Below are positions 18,511 through 27,930 of a stretch of 64,000 nucleotides of DNA, piece after piece. Source of the DNA: Bacteroidota bacterium. GTDB taxonomy: Bacteria; Bacteroidota; Bacteroidia; AKYH767-A; OLB10. Positions within the stretch are counted from its first letter, which is position 1, and every line of letters starts with the position of its first letter. The stretch spans positions 124,001 through 188,000 of the forward strand of contig JADJPB010000004.1 in assembly GCA_016713445.1 (NCBI GenBank). Reading direction: 5' to 3'. The notes beneath the pieces were generated by a model. It worked only from the letters and a program-made list of their open reading frames with translations, was not told the origin of the DNA and made no database searches. The translations under genes were made by a program, and so were the position numbers.

Positions 18511-18846
18511 CTCGAGGGCAGCTATCTCAGATCGAGAAAGAGTGTGAGAGCGGCGGTACTGAATGATTAAGTTTTTTCTTTTATTTGAAAATCGTTCAAG
18601 TTATAATCTTAACCATTCACACTCATCCTCATTCTCCCTCTGCATTGCTGCCTGAGGCTCTCGAGGGCAGCTATCTCAGATCGAGAAAGAGTGTGAGAGC
18701 GGCGGTACTGAATGATTAAGTTTTTTCTTTTATTTGAAAATCGTTCAAGTTATAATCTTAACCATTCACACTCATCCTCATTCTCCCTCTGCATTGCTGC
18801 CTGAGGCTCTCGAGGGCAGCATGTGAGGCTCTCGAGGGCAGCACAT
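18511..18846. repeat. 149-bp perfect tandem duplication plus partial third copy
   Basis: The unit beginning CTCGAGGGCAGCTATCTCAG occurs at 18511-18659 and again at 18660-18808 without visible differences. A third copy begins at 18809 but diverges after CTCGAGGGCAGC, and GAGGCTCTCGAGGGCAGC is repeated once more at about 18825. Each unit contains inverted repeats: CTCTCACTCTTTCT (just upstream) against AGAAAGAGTGTGAGAG, and GCTGCC...GGGCAGC. The array sits in the 537-bp spacer before ileS and encodes no supportable protein. Confidence 0.9.
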
Positions 18847-18996
18847 AGGCACTCGATAGCAACTGAACGAACTCAAAGGTCAACTGCCATTCACTTATTC
18901 ACTAATTATCACATAGTTAAAGCACATTCTATCGAGCAGAAGAACCCGTTTTTCAAGTTAAAAAAGCAATTTAATCCGTATCTTCGCACACTTATT

Positions 18997-21900
18997 ATGT
19001 CGCAATACACCGAATACAAATCGTTGAATCTCCCCAACATCGCCGAGACCGTTCTTCAGCGTTTGGAGGAGAATAAAGTCTTTGAACGTTCAGTTGAAGA
19101 ACGCGCGGGCGCACCCGCTTATGTTTTTTATGAGGGTCCGCCTTCAGCTAATGGATTACCTGGCATTCATCACGTAATGGCGCGCGCTATTAAAGATATT
19201 TTTTGTCGGTATAAAACACAAAAAGGTTTTCAAGTAAAGCGGAAAGGCGGTTGGGATACGCACGGACTCCCCATCGAAATCAGCGTGGAGAAAACATTGG
19301 GCATCACGAAGGAAGATATCGGCAATAAGATTTCAATCGAAGATTATAATAAGGCTTGTCGACACGAAGTGATGAAGTATAAGTCGGTATGGGATGATCT
19401 TACTCGTAAGATGGGCTATTGGGTCGATCTCGAAAATCCATACATCACTTTTGAAAATAAGTACATCGAAACATGTTGGTATTTGTTGAAGGAGTTACAC
19501 AAGAAGAATATGCTCTACAAAGGGTATACGATCCAGCCTTTCTCTCCTGCAGCAGGAACCGGTTTAAGTTCGCATGAATTAAATCAACCGGGAACGTATA
19601 AGTTGGTAAAGGATACGACCATCGTTGCGCAGTTTAAAGCGATTCGTGATGCGAAGTCGGAAGCGCTTTTTGCTTCGACGGATGCTCCGGTTTATTTCCT
19701 TGCTTGGACCACAACACCCTGGACATTGCCATCTAATGCAGCGTTAGCAGTAGGTGCAAATATTACTTATCTGTTGGTGCGTACGTTTAATGCGTATACA
19801 TTTCAGCCCATCAGCGTTGTGGTAGCAAAAGATCTTTTCGCAAAACATTTTAATCCGAAGAACGCCGAGTTAACAATAGAAGATTATAAAGAAGGAAATA
19901 AAAATATTCCATTCCGTATTGAGAAAGAAATAAAAGGCTCCGATTTACAAGACATGCGTTTCGAGCAGTTGATGCCTTATGTGCAGCCTGAAGGAAATGC
20001 CTTTCGAGTGATTGTGGGTGATTTTGTGAGTACAGAAGATGGAACTGGAATAGTACACATCGCGCCCACCTTTGGTGCCGATGACTTTCGAGTAGCCAAG
20101 CAACACGACGTTCCGCCCATCATGGTGAATGATGAAAGCGGTAAGCCCATGCCGTTAGTAGATCGTCAAGGTCGATTTGTAAATGAAGTAACTGACTTTG
20201 CACACGAGTATGTGAAGGAAGAATACATCAATGAAACAGACAAGGAAGCTTTGCGAGTAACTCAGGGCAGAGATAAATATTTGAATGTTGATGAGCGCAT
20301 CGCCATTCAACTCAAAACAAATAATCTTGCTTTTAAAGTAGAAAAATACGAGCATAGTTATCCGCATTGTTGGAGGACTGATAAACCTATTTTGTATTAC
20401 CCCTTGGATTCATGGTTTATTCGTACCACGGCTTATAAGGAGCGAATGATTGAACTCAATAAAACCATCAATTGGAAACCTGAAAGTACAGGTACTGGTC
20501 GCTTCGGTAATTGGCTCGAGAATTTAGTGGATTGGAATTTAAGTCGCTCTCGCTATTGGGGAATTCCTTTGCCCATTTGGAGAAGTGAAGATGGTGAAGA
20601 GAAATGCATCGGTTCCGTTGCGGAATTGAATGAAGAGTTAAAAAAATCTGCAGCAGCAGGATTCATGGATCCCACTAAAATGGAACACTTGGATCCAACG
20701 GCAAATGATTTCGATTTGCATCGTCCTTATGTTGATCACGCCATCTTAGTTTCGTCAACAGGAAAACCGATGACACGCGAATTGGATTTGATTGATGTTT
20801 GGTTTGACTCGGGTGCGATGCCGTATGCACAATGGAATTATCCTTTTTCCACAAAGAGTTTAGAAAATTTATATCCTGCCGATTTCATTGCGGAAGGAGT
20901 AGACCAAACACGTGGATGGTTTTTCACCTTGCACGCCATCTCTGTGATGTTGTTCGATCAAGTAGCCTTTAAAAATGTAGTGTCGAACGGATTAGTCCTC
21001 GACAAAAACGGAAATAAAATGTCGAAGCGATTGGGCAATGCAGCCGATCCTTTTTACTACCCTCGATACTTACGGTGCCGATGCCACTACGCTGGTACAT
21101 GATCAGCAATGCGCAACCGTGGGATAATTTAAAATTTAATCTAGATGGAATTGGTGAAGTGCAACGGAAATTCTTTGGTACACTTTACAACACTTATAAT
21201 TTCTTTGCACTCTATGCAAACATTGATGGATTCACTTTTGAAGGTGATGAAATCCCTATGGAGAAAGAGAACGGAATTGGATCGATGGATTCTTTCCCTT
21301 TTGAATTCGCTCATCAAAGAAGTGGATGCAGCGTATGAAGAATGAACCCACCAAAGCTGCTCGTGCCATTCAGGAATTTGTGACGGAGCATTTGAGTAAT
21401 TGGTATGTGCGATTAAGTAGAAGAAGATTTTGGAAAGGAGAATATACAGACGATAAAAAAGTAGCTTACCAAACATTGTACACTTGTTTGGATACACTGT
21501 CGCGTTTGATGGCTCCCATTGCTCCGTTCTTCGCTGATCATCTATTTACCGATTTGAATTCCATCAGCAAGAAAGATAAAAATATTTCTGTGCATCTGGC
21601 TCAGTTTCCAAAGGTGAATGATTCATTGATCAATAAGGATTTGGAAGAACGCATGCAATTGGCTCAAGATATCAGTTCGATGACCTTGAGTCTACGCAAA
21701 AAAGTGAATATCAAAGTACGTCAACCCTTGCAGAAAATATTATTGCCTGTGGTAGATGCAAAATTCAAAGAGCAAGTACTTTCTGTTCAAGATTTGATTA
21801 TTGCCGAAGTGAATGTGGAGGAAATTGAATTTTTGGAAGATGCGACTACGGTGTTGGTGAAAAAAATCAAACCTAACTTTAAAGCATTGGGACCCAAGGT

Positions 21901-22387
21901 GGGCGGCTTGATGAAACAATTATCTGCCAGTATATCCGATATCAACCAAGAACAAATCGCTTATCTTGAAAAGAATGGGATGTTGCCATTAAATTTGGGA
22001 GCTGTCATCTTCGACCTCTTGCTGGAAGACGTTGAAATTCTAAGTGAAGACATTCCGGGATGGCAAGTTGCGAATCAAGGAAAGTTAACGGTTGCCTTAG
22101 ACATTACGCTTTCAGATGCTTTGAAAGAGAAAGGATTAGCTCGTGAATTAGTGAATCGAATTCAGAACATTCGCAAAGACAAAGGATTTGAAGTTACAGA
22201 CAGAATAAACGTGAAAATTAAAGGACCCGAAGAGGTTCAGCGCTCAATAAACAACAATTTCGACTATATTCGCAGCGAAATTTTAGCAATTCAACTGGAG
22301 CTCGTGGAACAGTTAGAGAGATCCGATGTGATTTCTCTGGAGATGGATGAAGCGCTTCAAGTATTAACATCAGTAAACAAAAATTAA
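18997..22387 (+). CDS. ileS: Isoleucyl-tRNA synthetase (four frameshifts within 300 bp)
   Basis: Charges tRNA-Ile, a class I synthetase. ATG 18997 (MSQYTEYKSLNLPNIAE) is the family start; the open frame upstream of it runs through repeat DNA. Landmarks: HIGH-type PSANGLPGIHH (about 49), the CP1 editing domain with AWTTTPWTLPSN (about 238), WFDSGAMP (about 605), KMSKR in DKNGNKMSKRLGN (about 670), and the anticodon-binding domain with NWYVRLSRRRFW (about 800). Total ~1130 aa, the normal long form. The frame shifts at about 21051-21055 (T run), 21086, 21265 and 21340, all by +1 (or -2). The surrounding protein is well conserved, so these look like consensus errors. Confidence 0.93.
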
Positions 22388-22388
22388 A

Positions 22389-23251
22389 ATGGCCACTAAA
22401 AAACCAATTTCGAAAACAAAAAAAGCTGCGGTGAAGAAGCCAGTTAAAAAAGCTCCTGCAAAAAAAGTTGTTAAAAAAGCAGCTCCAGCAAAAAAGGTGG
22501 TTAAGAAAGCAGCACCTGCAAAAAAAGCAGTTAAGAAAGCAGCACCCGCAAAGAAAGCAGCACCTGCAAAGAAGGTAGCAAAGAAAGCAGCGCCTGCTAA
22601 AACAGCGCCTGCGAAGAAAGTAGTTGCTAAGCCTGCAGCAAAGAAAGTAGCTCCAGTAAAAAAGGTAGTAGCAAAAGCTCCTGCTAAAAAGTGGTAGCTA
22701 AAGCTCCAGAGAAAAAAGCAGCGGTGAAACCTATTGCAGCAGTGAAACCTGTTGCAATGGTGAAAACTCCAGAAGTAAAAGTTGAAACCCCTAAGCCCGT
22801 AGCACCAAAAGTAGCTGTGGCTCCTCCCGTAAAGAATGTGAAAGAGACTATGATAGAAAAAGTAAAACCAACCGTAACACAACATTATAACGATGCAGAT
22901 CTACAAGAATTCAAAGGTCTAATTGTAAAAAAATTAGTGGATGCACGCGAAGAATTAATAAACCTTCAAGCACAAATTATCAATACCAATGAGAATGGAA
23001 CGGATGATACAGGTGCATCTTTCAAAATGTTAGAAGATGGTTCTGAAACATTAGCAAAAGAAGAAGCAGCCAACTTAGCCGCTCGTCAAAAGAAGTTTAT
23101 TGAGCAGTTGGAAATGGCATTGATTCGCATTGAAAACAAAACATACGGTATTTGTCGCATCACTGGAAAATTAATTGCAAAGGAGCGTTTACGTGCGGTT
23201 CCTCATACTACACAAAGTATGGAAGCGAAACTAAAACAATATCGCGACTAG
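22389..23251 (+). CDS. TraR/DksA-family protein with histone-H1-like Lys/Ala/Pro tail (one frameshift)
   Basis: The N-terminal ~150 residues are repeats of KKAAPAKK/VAK type, like bacterial histone-H1-like DNA-binding tails. The C-terminal ~130 residues are a TraR/DksA-like coiled coil and degenerate zinc finger: LKFKG-type EFKGLIVKKLVDAREEL, GTDDTGASFKMLEDGSETLAKEE, then YGICRITGKLIAKERLRAVP. Of the four zinc-finger cysteines only one is left, as is usual for Bacteroidota members. The frame breaks at the A run 22686-22690; six A give PAKKVVAKAPEKK. It starts 1 bp after the ileS stop and precedes lspA. Probably a transcription-modulating or nucleoid-associated protein. Confidence 0.8.
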
Positions 23252-23334
23252 TTTTACGCTTGACAGTAAGTTCGGATAGACCTCACTGTTAGAGATGAAA
23301 TAAATCGAGATCCCATGAATCGTTAAAAATAAAC

Positions 23335-23369
23335 ATCGAAGCTTGTAGCCATTCGCCGCAAGCTTCGAT
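23335..23369 (+). promoter_or_regulatory. 11-bp inverted repeat upstream of lspA
   Basis: ATCGAAGCTTG (23335-23345) pairs perfectly with CAAGCTTCGAT (23359-23369) across a 13-nt loop, and TTG 23391 of lspA follows 21 nt later. Only a weak TGTTT follows, so a transcription terminator is possible but not clear. It could equally separate or tune lspA expression within the ileS operon. Confidence 0.5.
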
Positions 23370-23390
23370 TGTTTCATAGAGAAAAGAAGC

Positions 23391-24047
23391 TTGAAAAGAC
23401 CCCTGTTAATCATCTTTGCTATTTTATTGGCCGACCAACTTCTAAAGATTTGGATCAAGACGAATATGTACCTCGGGCAAGAGTTTGAAATTGCTCCTTG
23501 GTTCATCATTCACTTTACCGAAAATAATGGAATGGCTTTCGGAATGGAGTTTGGTGGTGATTACGGAAAACTTTTTTTAAGTGTCTTCCGCATTTTGTTT
23601 GTTTCAGGATTGGGTTACTATCTGTGGAAGCTCACCAAAGAAAAAGCAAGTTCATATTATATAACCGTTATTGCACTGGTGTTTGCTGGAGCCGTTGGAA
23701 ATATTATTGATTCTGTATTTTATGGAATGCTGTTTTCTTCCAGCGATTTTGGAACCATCGCAACGCTCTTTCCACCAGAAGGTGGCTATGCATCTATCCT
23801 TCACGGGAAAGTAGTAGACATGTTTTATTTTCCACTCTTAAGCGGAACATTTCCCGAGTGGTTACCTATTTGGGGCGGCGAGCATTTTTTGTTCTTCCGT
23901 CCTGTCTTTAATATCGCCGATGCATCCATCACTGGCGGTGTCATCGTTTGGATTTTGTTCCAAAAGAAAATTTATCCCGAAGAAAACAAAACTTCAATGG
24001 ATGCATTAGAAAATCCAGCAGATAATTCCGTTGTAGAAAATAATTAA
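23391..24047 (+). CDS. lspA: Lipoprotein signal peptidase (signal peptidase II)
   Basis: Aspartic membrane protease that cleaves lipoprotein signal peptides after diacylglyceryl modification. The 218-residue protein has four transmembrane segments. The catalytic aspartates are in VGNIIDSVFYG (about 106) and FNIADASI (about 181), and the conserved FTENNGMAFG (about 44) is present. The loop between the aspartate motifs is longer than in proteobacterial LspA, a usual trait in Bacteroidota. Start is TTG 23391 (MKRPLLIIFAILLADQLLK). The ileS-TraR/DksA-lspA order supports the call. Confidence 0.93.
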   Translation: MKRPLLIIFAILLADQLLKIWIKTNMYLGQEFEIAPWFIIHFTENNGMAFGMEFGGDYGKLFLSVFRILFVSGLGYYLWKLTKEKASSYYITVIALVFAGAVGNIIDSVFYGMLFSSSDFGTIATLFPPEGGYASILHGKVVDMFYFPLLSGTFPEWLPIWGGEHFLFFRPVFNIADASITGGVIVWILFQKKIYPEENKTSMDALENPADNSVVENN

Positions 24048-24619
24048 TTCAAATTTTTTACTGTTGTCTTTAAAATCGTTTTTTCTACTTTGTTTACTTT
24101 ACGAGAAATGTTAGCGATAAAAAAAGCGCCCGAATGGCTTAGCGCCTCGCGAGAAAAATTAGCGAAGAAAAACTTTGCGGCTCTGCGAGAAAATTTAGCG
24201 AAGAGAAGCCTTGGGCAAGCCTGCTGCGGAAGGCCTCAATGAGTGAAAAATTTAACACTTTAGGCACGAAGGTCACAAAAGAGCACTCAAAGTCTAGCTT
24301 CAGTGTACTTCGTGTTCTTTAGAATTTCCTTTGTACTAACTGCTCTCAATTTTCTCAAGTGTTCTCAAGTGTTCTCAAGTGTTCTCAAGTGTTCTCAAGT
24401 GCCTATAGTGCCTGCCTGCTGCAGGCAGGTTAAAATTGATAATCATTAATAAATCCAAAAGTTAGAACTATTAAAATAAATTTATTGGTTTCGACTTTGC
24501 TCTTGTTAGCTTTAGGAATAGTGTCTTTGCGAGAAAAAAATCGACTTTAAGCAACCTTGCAAAAAAAATTCTGATCGCGATGCCTCGCGACTGAATTCTG
24601 AATTCTGCATTCTGCATTC
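24048..24619. repeat. Intergenic region packed with short repeats
   Basis: About 570 bp without a gene between convergent lspA and the DUF1569 gene. It contains: degenerate AGCGCCTCGCGAGAAAAATTAGCGAAG units (about 24139-24205), a CACGAAGGTCACAAAAGAGCAC tract (24264), five tandem copies of TTCTCAAGTG (24352-24401), the palindrome CCTGCCTGC-T-GCAGGCAGG (24411-24429), the element CTGATCGCGATGCCTCGCGACTGA (24571-24594), whose inverted sister copy follows infB, and ATTCTGAATTCTGCATTCTGCATTCT (about 24594-24620), which also recurs near 33140. Confidence 0.7.
24352..24401. repeat. Five tandem copies of a 10-bp unit (TTCTCAAGTG)
   Basis: Five exact head-to-tail copies of TTCTCAAGTG with no spacers. 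The unit is too short and lacks spacers, so it is a microsatellite-like array and not CRISPR. It is a candidate for slippage variation between strains. No promoter is recognisable next to it, and the flanking genes converge on it. Confidence 0.9.
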
Positions 24620-25074
24620 TTAATTCTTAATTATATCATCAATTATCTTCAAATGATGCATCGTATGAATCTCTAAAAAAGTAATTGTTTTTTTCATTCT
24701 CAAATGTCCAAAAAAAGGATGACTAATAAATTGTTTTGCATGCAACTCTTCTGTGTTTTGTAAAGCATCTTTTACTTTTTGTAGATGATGTCGGATCGTG
24801 GCTTCGTCGTATTTTTCTGGTCTTACGATGGAAGGTGCTTTCGCTCTCCCGCGAGGTATTTTTTTGGTAGTATAAACTACAGTTCTCAGGATATTAAATT
24901 TCCATTTGTAATCTTTCGGATTTGATGTTTTTAATCCTTCTAAAATTATTTTTATAGTGAGAAGTATATGTTCAATTTGCCAACCTACCGATGATGCGGA
25001 GACCGTAGTGTTCAATTTTTCGTGATGTGGAATTTTTCTTCTACGATTAAAAGCAACTGTTGTAATTTTTTCAT
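24620..25074 (-). CDS. DUF1569 (DinB-like) protein (one frameshift)
   Basis: A ~151-residue helical protein of the DUF1569/DinB-like four-helix family. Metal-ligand-type histidines are visible in VGWQIEHILLT (about 36), SHPFFGHL (about 118) and HTMHHLKIIDDII near the C-terminus. The frame opens at ATG 25074 (MKKLQQLLLIVEEK) and breaks in the T run 25033-25037 of the plus strand; one more T restores KIPHHEKLNTTVSASS. DinB-like proteins are thiol-dependent metalloenzymes of varied function. The actual role here is unknown. Confidence 0.7.
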
Positions 25075-25103
25075 GTCGATGAGTTTTCGGATGGCCTATT
25101 AAT

Positions 25104-25948
25104 TCAAGAATTCCATAAAAATTTAATTTTTTCTTTTACTTCGTCTTCCGTGATGCGTTGAATGCAAGGATATGATTTGTATTTGCAATGAACCTAATAA
25201 ATTTATTTTTCCCGCCGCGATGTGAAGTTTAAAATCGAGTTGTGATTGAATTTCTTCCGCATCCTTCGCGTCGAACGCATCTCCCACCAAAACACAATCG
25301 TAACCGTAATCTTGATGAATCCATTTCATGATTCGAACCACTCGATCCAAGGGCCATTTTTTCAAAATCCTTCTCGCACCCGTATGAAAAAGGGCAAATC
25401 GACCGATCTGGTTGGTCTTTATAAATTCATCTGCCAGTCCAATTTCCTTAGAAGAAAGATGAATTTTAGGTTCCATCTCCTTGTTTTTTCATCGATCAAA
25501 GGTTGAATAATCGACCAATTGGTCTCCATTTCTGAGGATGAACCCCCAATTTTCGATTTTTAATCCGTTGTGTCCTCGGTCGAGGCGATAAATTGGCTTT
25601 TTGAAAGGCAAGTTGGGTAGAAACCACGGTTCCTCGCAAATCAATCAATAAATCATATTGATTTTCAAGCAATTTATAATCGCTTAGGGCGCTGTCAATA
25701 TCAGGACAATGTGACAAAAGATGAACTCCAAAAGGCCGACAAAGCACTGTGATTTTCGCATTTGGAAACTGCATTCGAAGCACACTATAAACCGGAAGGG
25801 TATAGATAAAGTCGCCTATCTCATCTTCCTTAATACATAGAATATTTTTGAAATTCAGTGATTTAGGATCTTTTCCTCTGTTAATGATGGAGGAAATCAA
25901 CTTCGAAGAAAGGTACACCCCTCTATCTAGCCATTTCTTTGCGGTCAT
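25104..25948 (-). CDS. Glycosyltransferase family 9 (heptosyltransferase-like), two frameshifts and internal segment missing
   Basis: The N-terminal Rossmann domain is intact from ATG 25948: ILCIKEDEIGDFIYTLPVYSVLR, then YDLLIDLRGTV, as in LPS heptosyltransferases. Two homopolymer breaks (C run 25543-25547, T run 25484-25489 on the plus strand), once repaired, join through NWSIIQPLIDEKNKEMEPKI into GRFALFHTGARRILKKWPL. After GKINLLG (about 25200) the protein jumps at about 25185-25195 to CKYKSYPCIQRITEDEV, the typical C-terminal end. The roughly 80 residues between, which include the GNDSGPMH-type nucleotide-sugar site, are missing. As assembled it cannot be active. Confidence 0.72.
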
Positions 25949-25992
25949 CGACTTTTCCACGGGCGCAATGTTAATGATTCTGAGGGAGGTAT

Positions 25993-26023
25993 TTTGTGGT
26001 TCTAATGAAATTTCCTATATTTG
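25993..26023 (+). promoter_or_regulatory. Promoter of rimP-nusA-infB (TTTG-N19-TATATTTG)
   Basis: TTTG at 25993-25996 and TATATTTG at 26016-26023 are separated by 19 bp, a very good match to the Bacteroidota housekeeping consensus. Predicted transcription starts near 26030, giving a ~40-nt leader before ATG 26068 that is almost completely filled by a hairpin. Confidence 0.7.
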
Positions 26024-26035
26024 CAGCAGTAGAAT

Positions 26036-26059
26036 GAGGGGACCTGAGTCCCCTCTTTT
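26036..26059 (+). promoter_or_regulatory. Terminator-like hairpin in the rimP-nusA-infB leader
   Basis: GAGGGGAC-CTGA-GTCCCCTC forms a perfect 8-bp GC-rich stem with a tetraloop, followed by TTTT. It lies about 6 nt after the predicted transcription start and ends 12 nt before the rimP start codon. It has intrinsic-terminator form but sits downstream of the promoter and upstream of the first gene, so it may be an attenuator or a translation-blocking element. That the operon encodes NusA makes feedback control plausible; this is inference. Confidence 0.6.
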
Positions 26060-26067
26060 ATTATCAA

Positions 26068-26538
26068 ATGGTTGTGAAAGAAGACATAAGAGCGCTGGTT
26101 CAGACTTACTTACAGGAGTCGGATTGTTTCTTGGTGGATGTGAAATTATCTACCAATAAACTGTCAGTGTCCATCGATAAGCCAGAAGGAGTGACCTTAG
26201 ATGAATGTTCTGCCTTAACGCGATTTATCTTAAATCATTTTGAAGAAAGTGGTTTTTTGGAAAAGCATGAGGTGGAAGTGGGAAGTCCAGGGATGGATTC
26301 TCCACTCTTAGTTCCTCAACAATATCAACGTCGTATCGGTAAAGAACTTCGTGTGATCAAGGTTGACGGAATTGAGTTAAAGGGTATCTTGCAACGTATA
26401 GAAAAGGGCGAAATTGAGCTGTTGGAAACCAAGTCTAGAAAAGAAAATAAAAAGAAAATAATTACGGAAGTCGAGCATAAGATTGCCCTTGCCGACATCA
26501 AAGAAGCAAAATTGATTATTAACTATAAATTCAAATAA
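26068..26538 (+). CDS. rimP: Ribosome maturation factor RimP
   Basis: Needed for maturation of the 30S subunit. The 156-residue protein has the N-terminal alpha/beta domain with LVDVKLSTNKLSVSIDKPEGVTLDECSAL (split here as LVDVKL at ~22 and DKPEGVTLDEC at ~37), EVGSPGMDSPL (about 71, the family VSSPGLDRPL motif), and a C-terminal SH3-like domain. ATG 26068 is 12 nt after the leader hairpin. nusA follows 6 bp after the stop, the standard rimP-nusA-infB arrangement. Confidence 0.93.
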   Translation: MVVKEDIRALVQTYLQESDCFLVDVKLSTNKLSVSIDKPEGVTLDECSALTRFILNHFEESGFLEKHEVEVGSPGMDSPLLVPQQYQRRIGKELRVIKVDGIELKGILQRIEKGEIELLETKSRKENKKKIITEVEHKIALADIKEAKLIINYKFK

Positions 26539-26543
26539 GTCCA

Positions 26544-27779
26544 ATGGACCATCAGGTATTAATTGAATCCTTCTCGGAGTTTAAAGAAGTAAAAAATATT
26601 GACAAGGCTACGATGATGAGTATCCTTGAAGATGTTATTAAGTCTACGATGAGAAAGAAGTACGGCACTGCTGATAACTTTGACGTGATCATCAACCTTG
26701 ACAAAGGAGATCTTGAAATCTATCGCAATCGAATGATTGTGGAAGATGGAATGGTAGAAGATGACGCTTTAGAAATTGGGTATTCAGACGCTATTAAAAT
26801 CGAACCCGATTTTGAAGTTGGGGAAGAGTTGACAGAGACAGTTCGCTTAGGAGATTTTGGTCGTCGTGCAGTTTTAGCATTGCGCCAAAATCTAGTTTCT
26901 CGAATCTCTGAATTGGAGAAAGATGGTATCTACCGAAAGTATAAAGACAGAGTAGGAGAGATCATCACCGGGGAAGTATATCAAATCTGGAAGAAAGAAA
27001 TTCTAGTGTTGGACGATGAAGGCAATGAATTGGTGTTGTTGAAAAGCGAAACCATCCCTGCTGATTTCTTCAAAAAAGGAGATACCGTTCGTGCAGTTGT
27101 GTTGCGTGTAGAAATGTTGAATGCAAGTCCGAAAATTATTCTTTCTCGTACTTCTCCAGTTTTCTTGGAGCGTTTGTTCGAACAGGAAGTTCCAGAGGTG
27201 TTTGATGGATTAATCACCATCAAAAATATTGTTCGTGAACCCGGAGAACGTGCTAAGGTAGCAGTAGAAAGTTATGACGATCGTATCGATCCTGTTGGAG
27301 CTTGTGTGGGAATGAAAGGATCACGTATTCATGGAATCGTGAGAGAGTTGCGCAATGAAAATATTGATGTAATTAATTACACAAACAATATTCAATTATA
27401 CATCACGCGTGCATTGAGTCCTGCGAAAATTACTTCCATCAAGTTAGATGAAGATACACGTCGTGCATCTGTATTCATGAAGCCCGATCAAGTTTCATTG
27501 GCCATCGGTAAAGGCGGACACAATATCAAATTAGCAGGTAAATTATCAGGCTATGAAATTGATGTGTATCGTGATTCTGAAGACGAAGATGAGGATGTAG
27601 ATTTGGATGAATTTACAGATGAAATTGATGCATGGATCATCGAAGAGTTGAAGTCGATTGGTTGTGATACTGCAAAATCAGTGTTGGCCGTGACCGTTGA
27701 TGATTTAGTAAAACGTACCGACTTAGAAGAAGAAACCATCCGCGAAGTGGTAAGAATTCTTCGTACTGAGTTTGAATAA
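26544..27779 (+). CDS. nusA: Transcription termination/antitermination factor NusA
   Basis: Binds RNA polymerase and nascent RNA, modulating pausing, termination and antitermination. The 411-residue protein contains the N-terminal RNAP-binding domain (about 1-125), an S1 domain (about 133-200, RVGEIITGEVYQI), and two KH domains (about 230-345) with DPVGACVGMKGSRI and VSLAIGKGGHNIKLA. A short acidic linker (EDEDEDVDLDE) and a helix-hairpin-helix-like C-terminus (about 365-411) complete it; this is not the long acidic-repeat form of E. coli. Intact frame, between rimP and infB. Confidence 0.95.
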   Translation: MDHQVLIESFSEFKEVKNIDKATMMSILEDVIKSTMRKKYGTADNFDVIINLDKGDLEIYRNRMIVEDGMVEDDALEIGYSDAIKIEPDFEVGEELTETVRLGDFGRRAVLALRQNLVSRISELEKDGIYRKYKDRVGEIITGEVYQIWKKEILVLDDEGNELVLLKSETIPADFFKKGDTVRAVVLRVEMLNASPKIILSRTSPVFLERLFEQEVPEVFDGLITIKNIVREPGERAKVAVESYDDRIDPVGACVGMKGSRIHGIVRELRNENIDVINYTNNIQLYITRALSPAKITSIKLDEDTRRASVFMKPDQVSLAIGKGGHNIKLAGKLSGYEIDVYRDSEDEDEDVDLDEFTDEIDAWIIEELKSIGCDTAKSVLAVTVDDLVKRTDLEEETIREVVRILRTEFE

Positions 27780-27930
27780 AAATAAAATTGAAGTGAAATT
27801 ATTTCACTCGCAATGATGAATGTTAAGTCAACTATTGAAATCGAAAAAGGATGATCAATTAAAAATGGAAAGCATGAATTGTTGAAATAGTAATCCCTAA
27901 TCCTAACCGGAAACCAGATAAAAACCGTAG

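Noticed and set aside
18823..18996. Longer N-terminus for ileS starting at 18823
   Set aside because: The extra 58 codons translate the tandem-repeat spacer and have no similarity to the synthetase; the family start MSQYTEYKSL is at 18997.
22370..22885. Minus-strand Phe/Gly/Ala-rich ORFs opposite the Lys/Ala repeats
   Set aside because: They are the antisense reading of the repeated KKAAPAKK codons; no start region, promoter or similarity supports them.
24352..24401. CRISPR array
   Set aside because: Units are 10 bp with no spacers, and there are no cas genes in the window.
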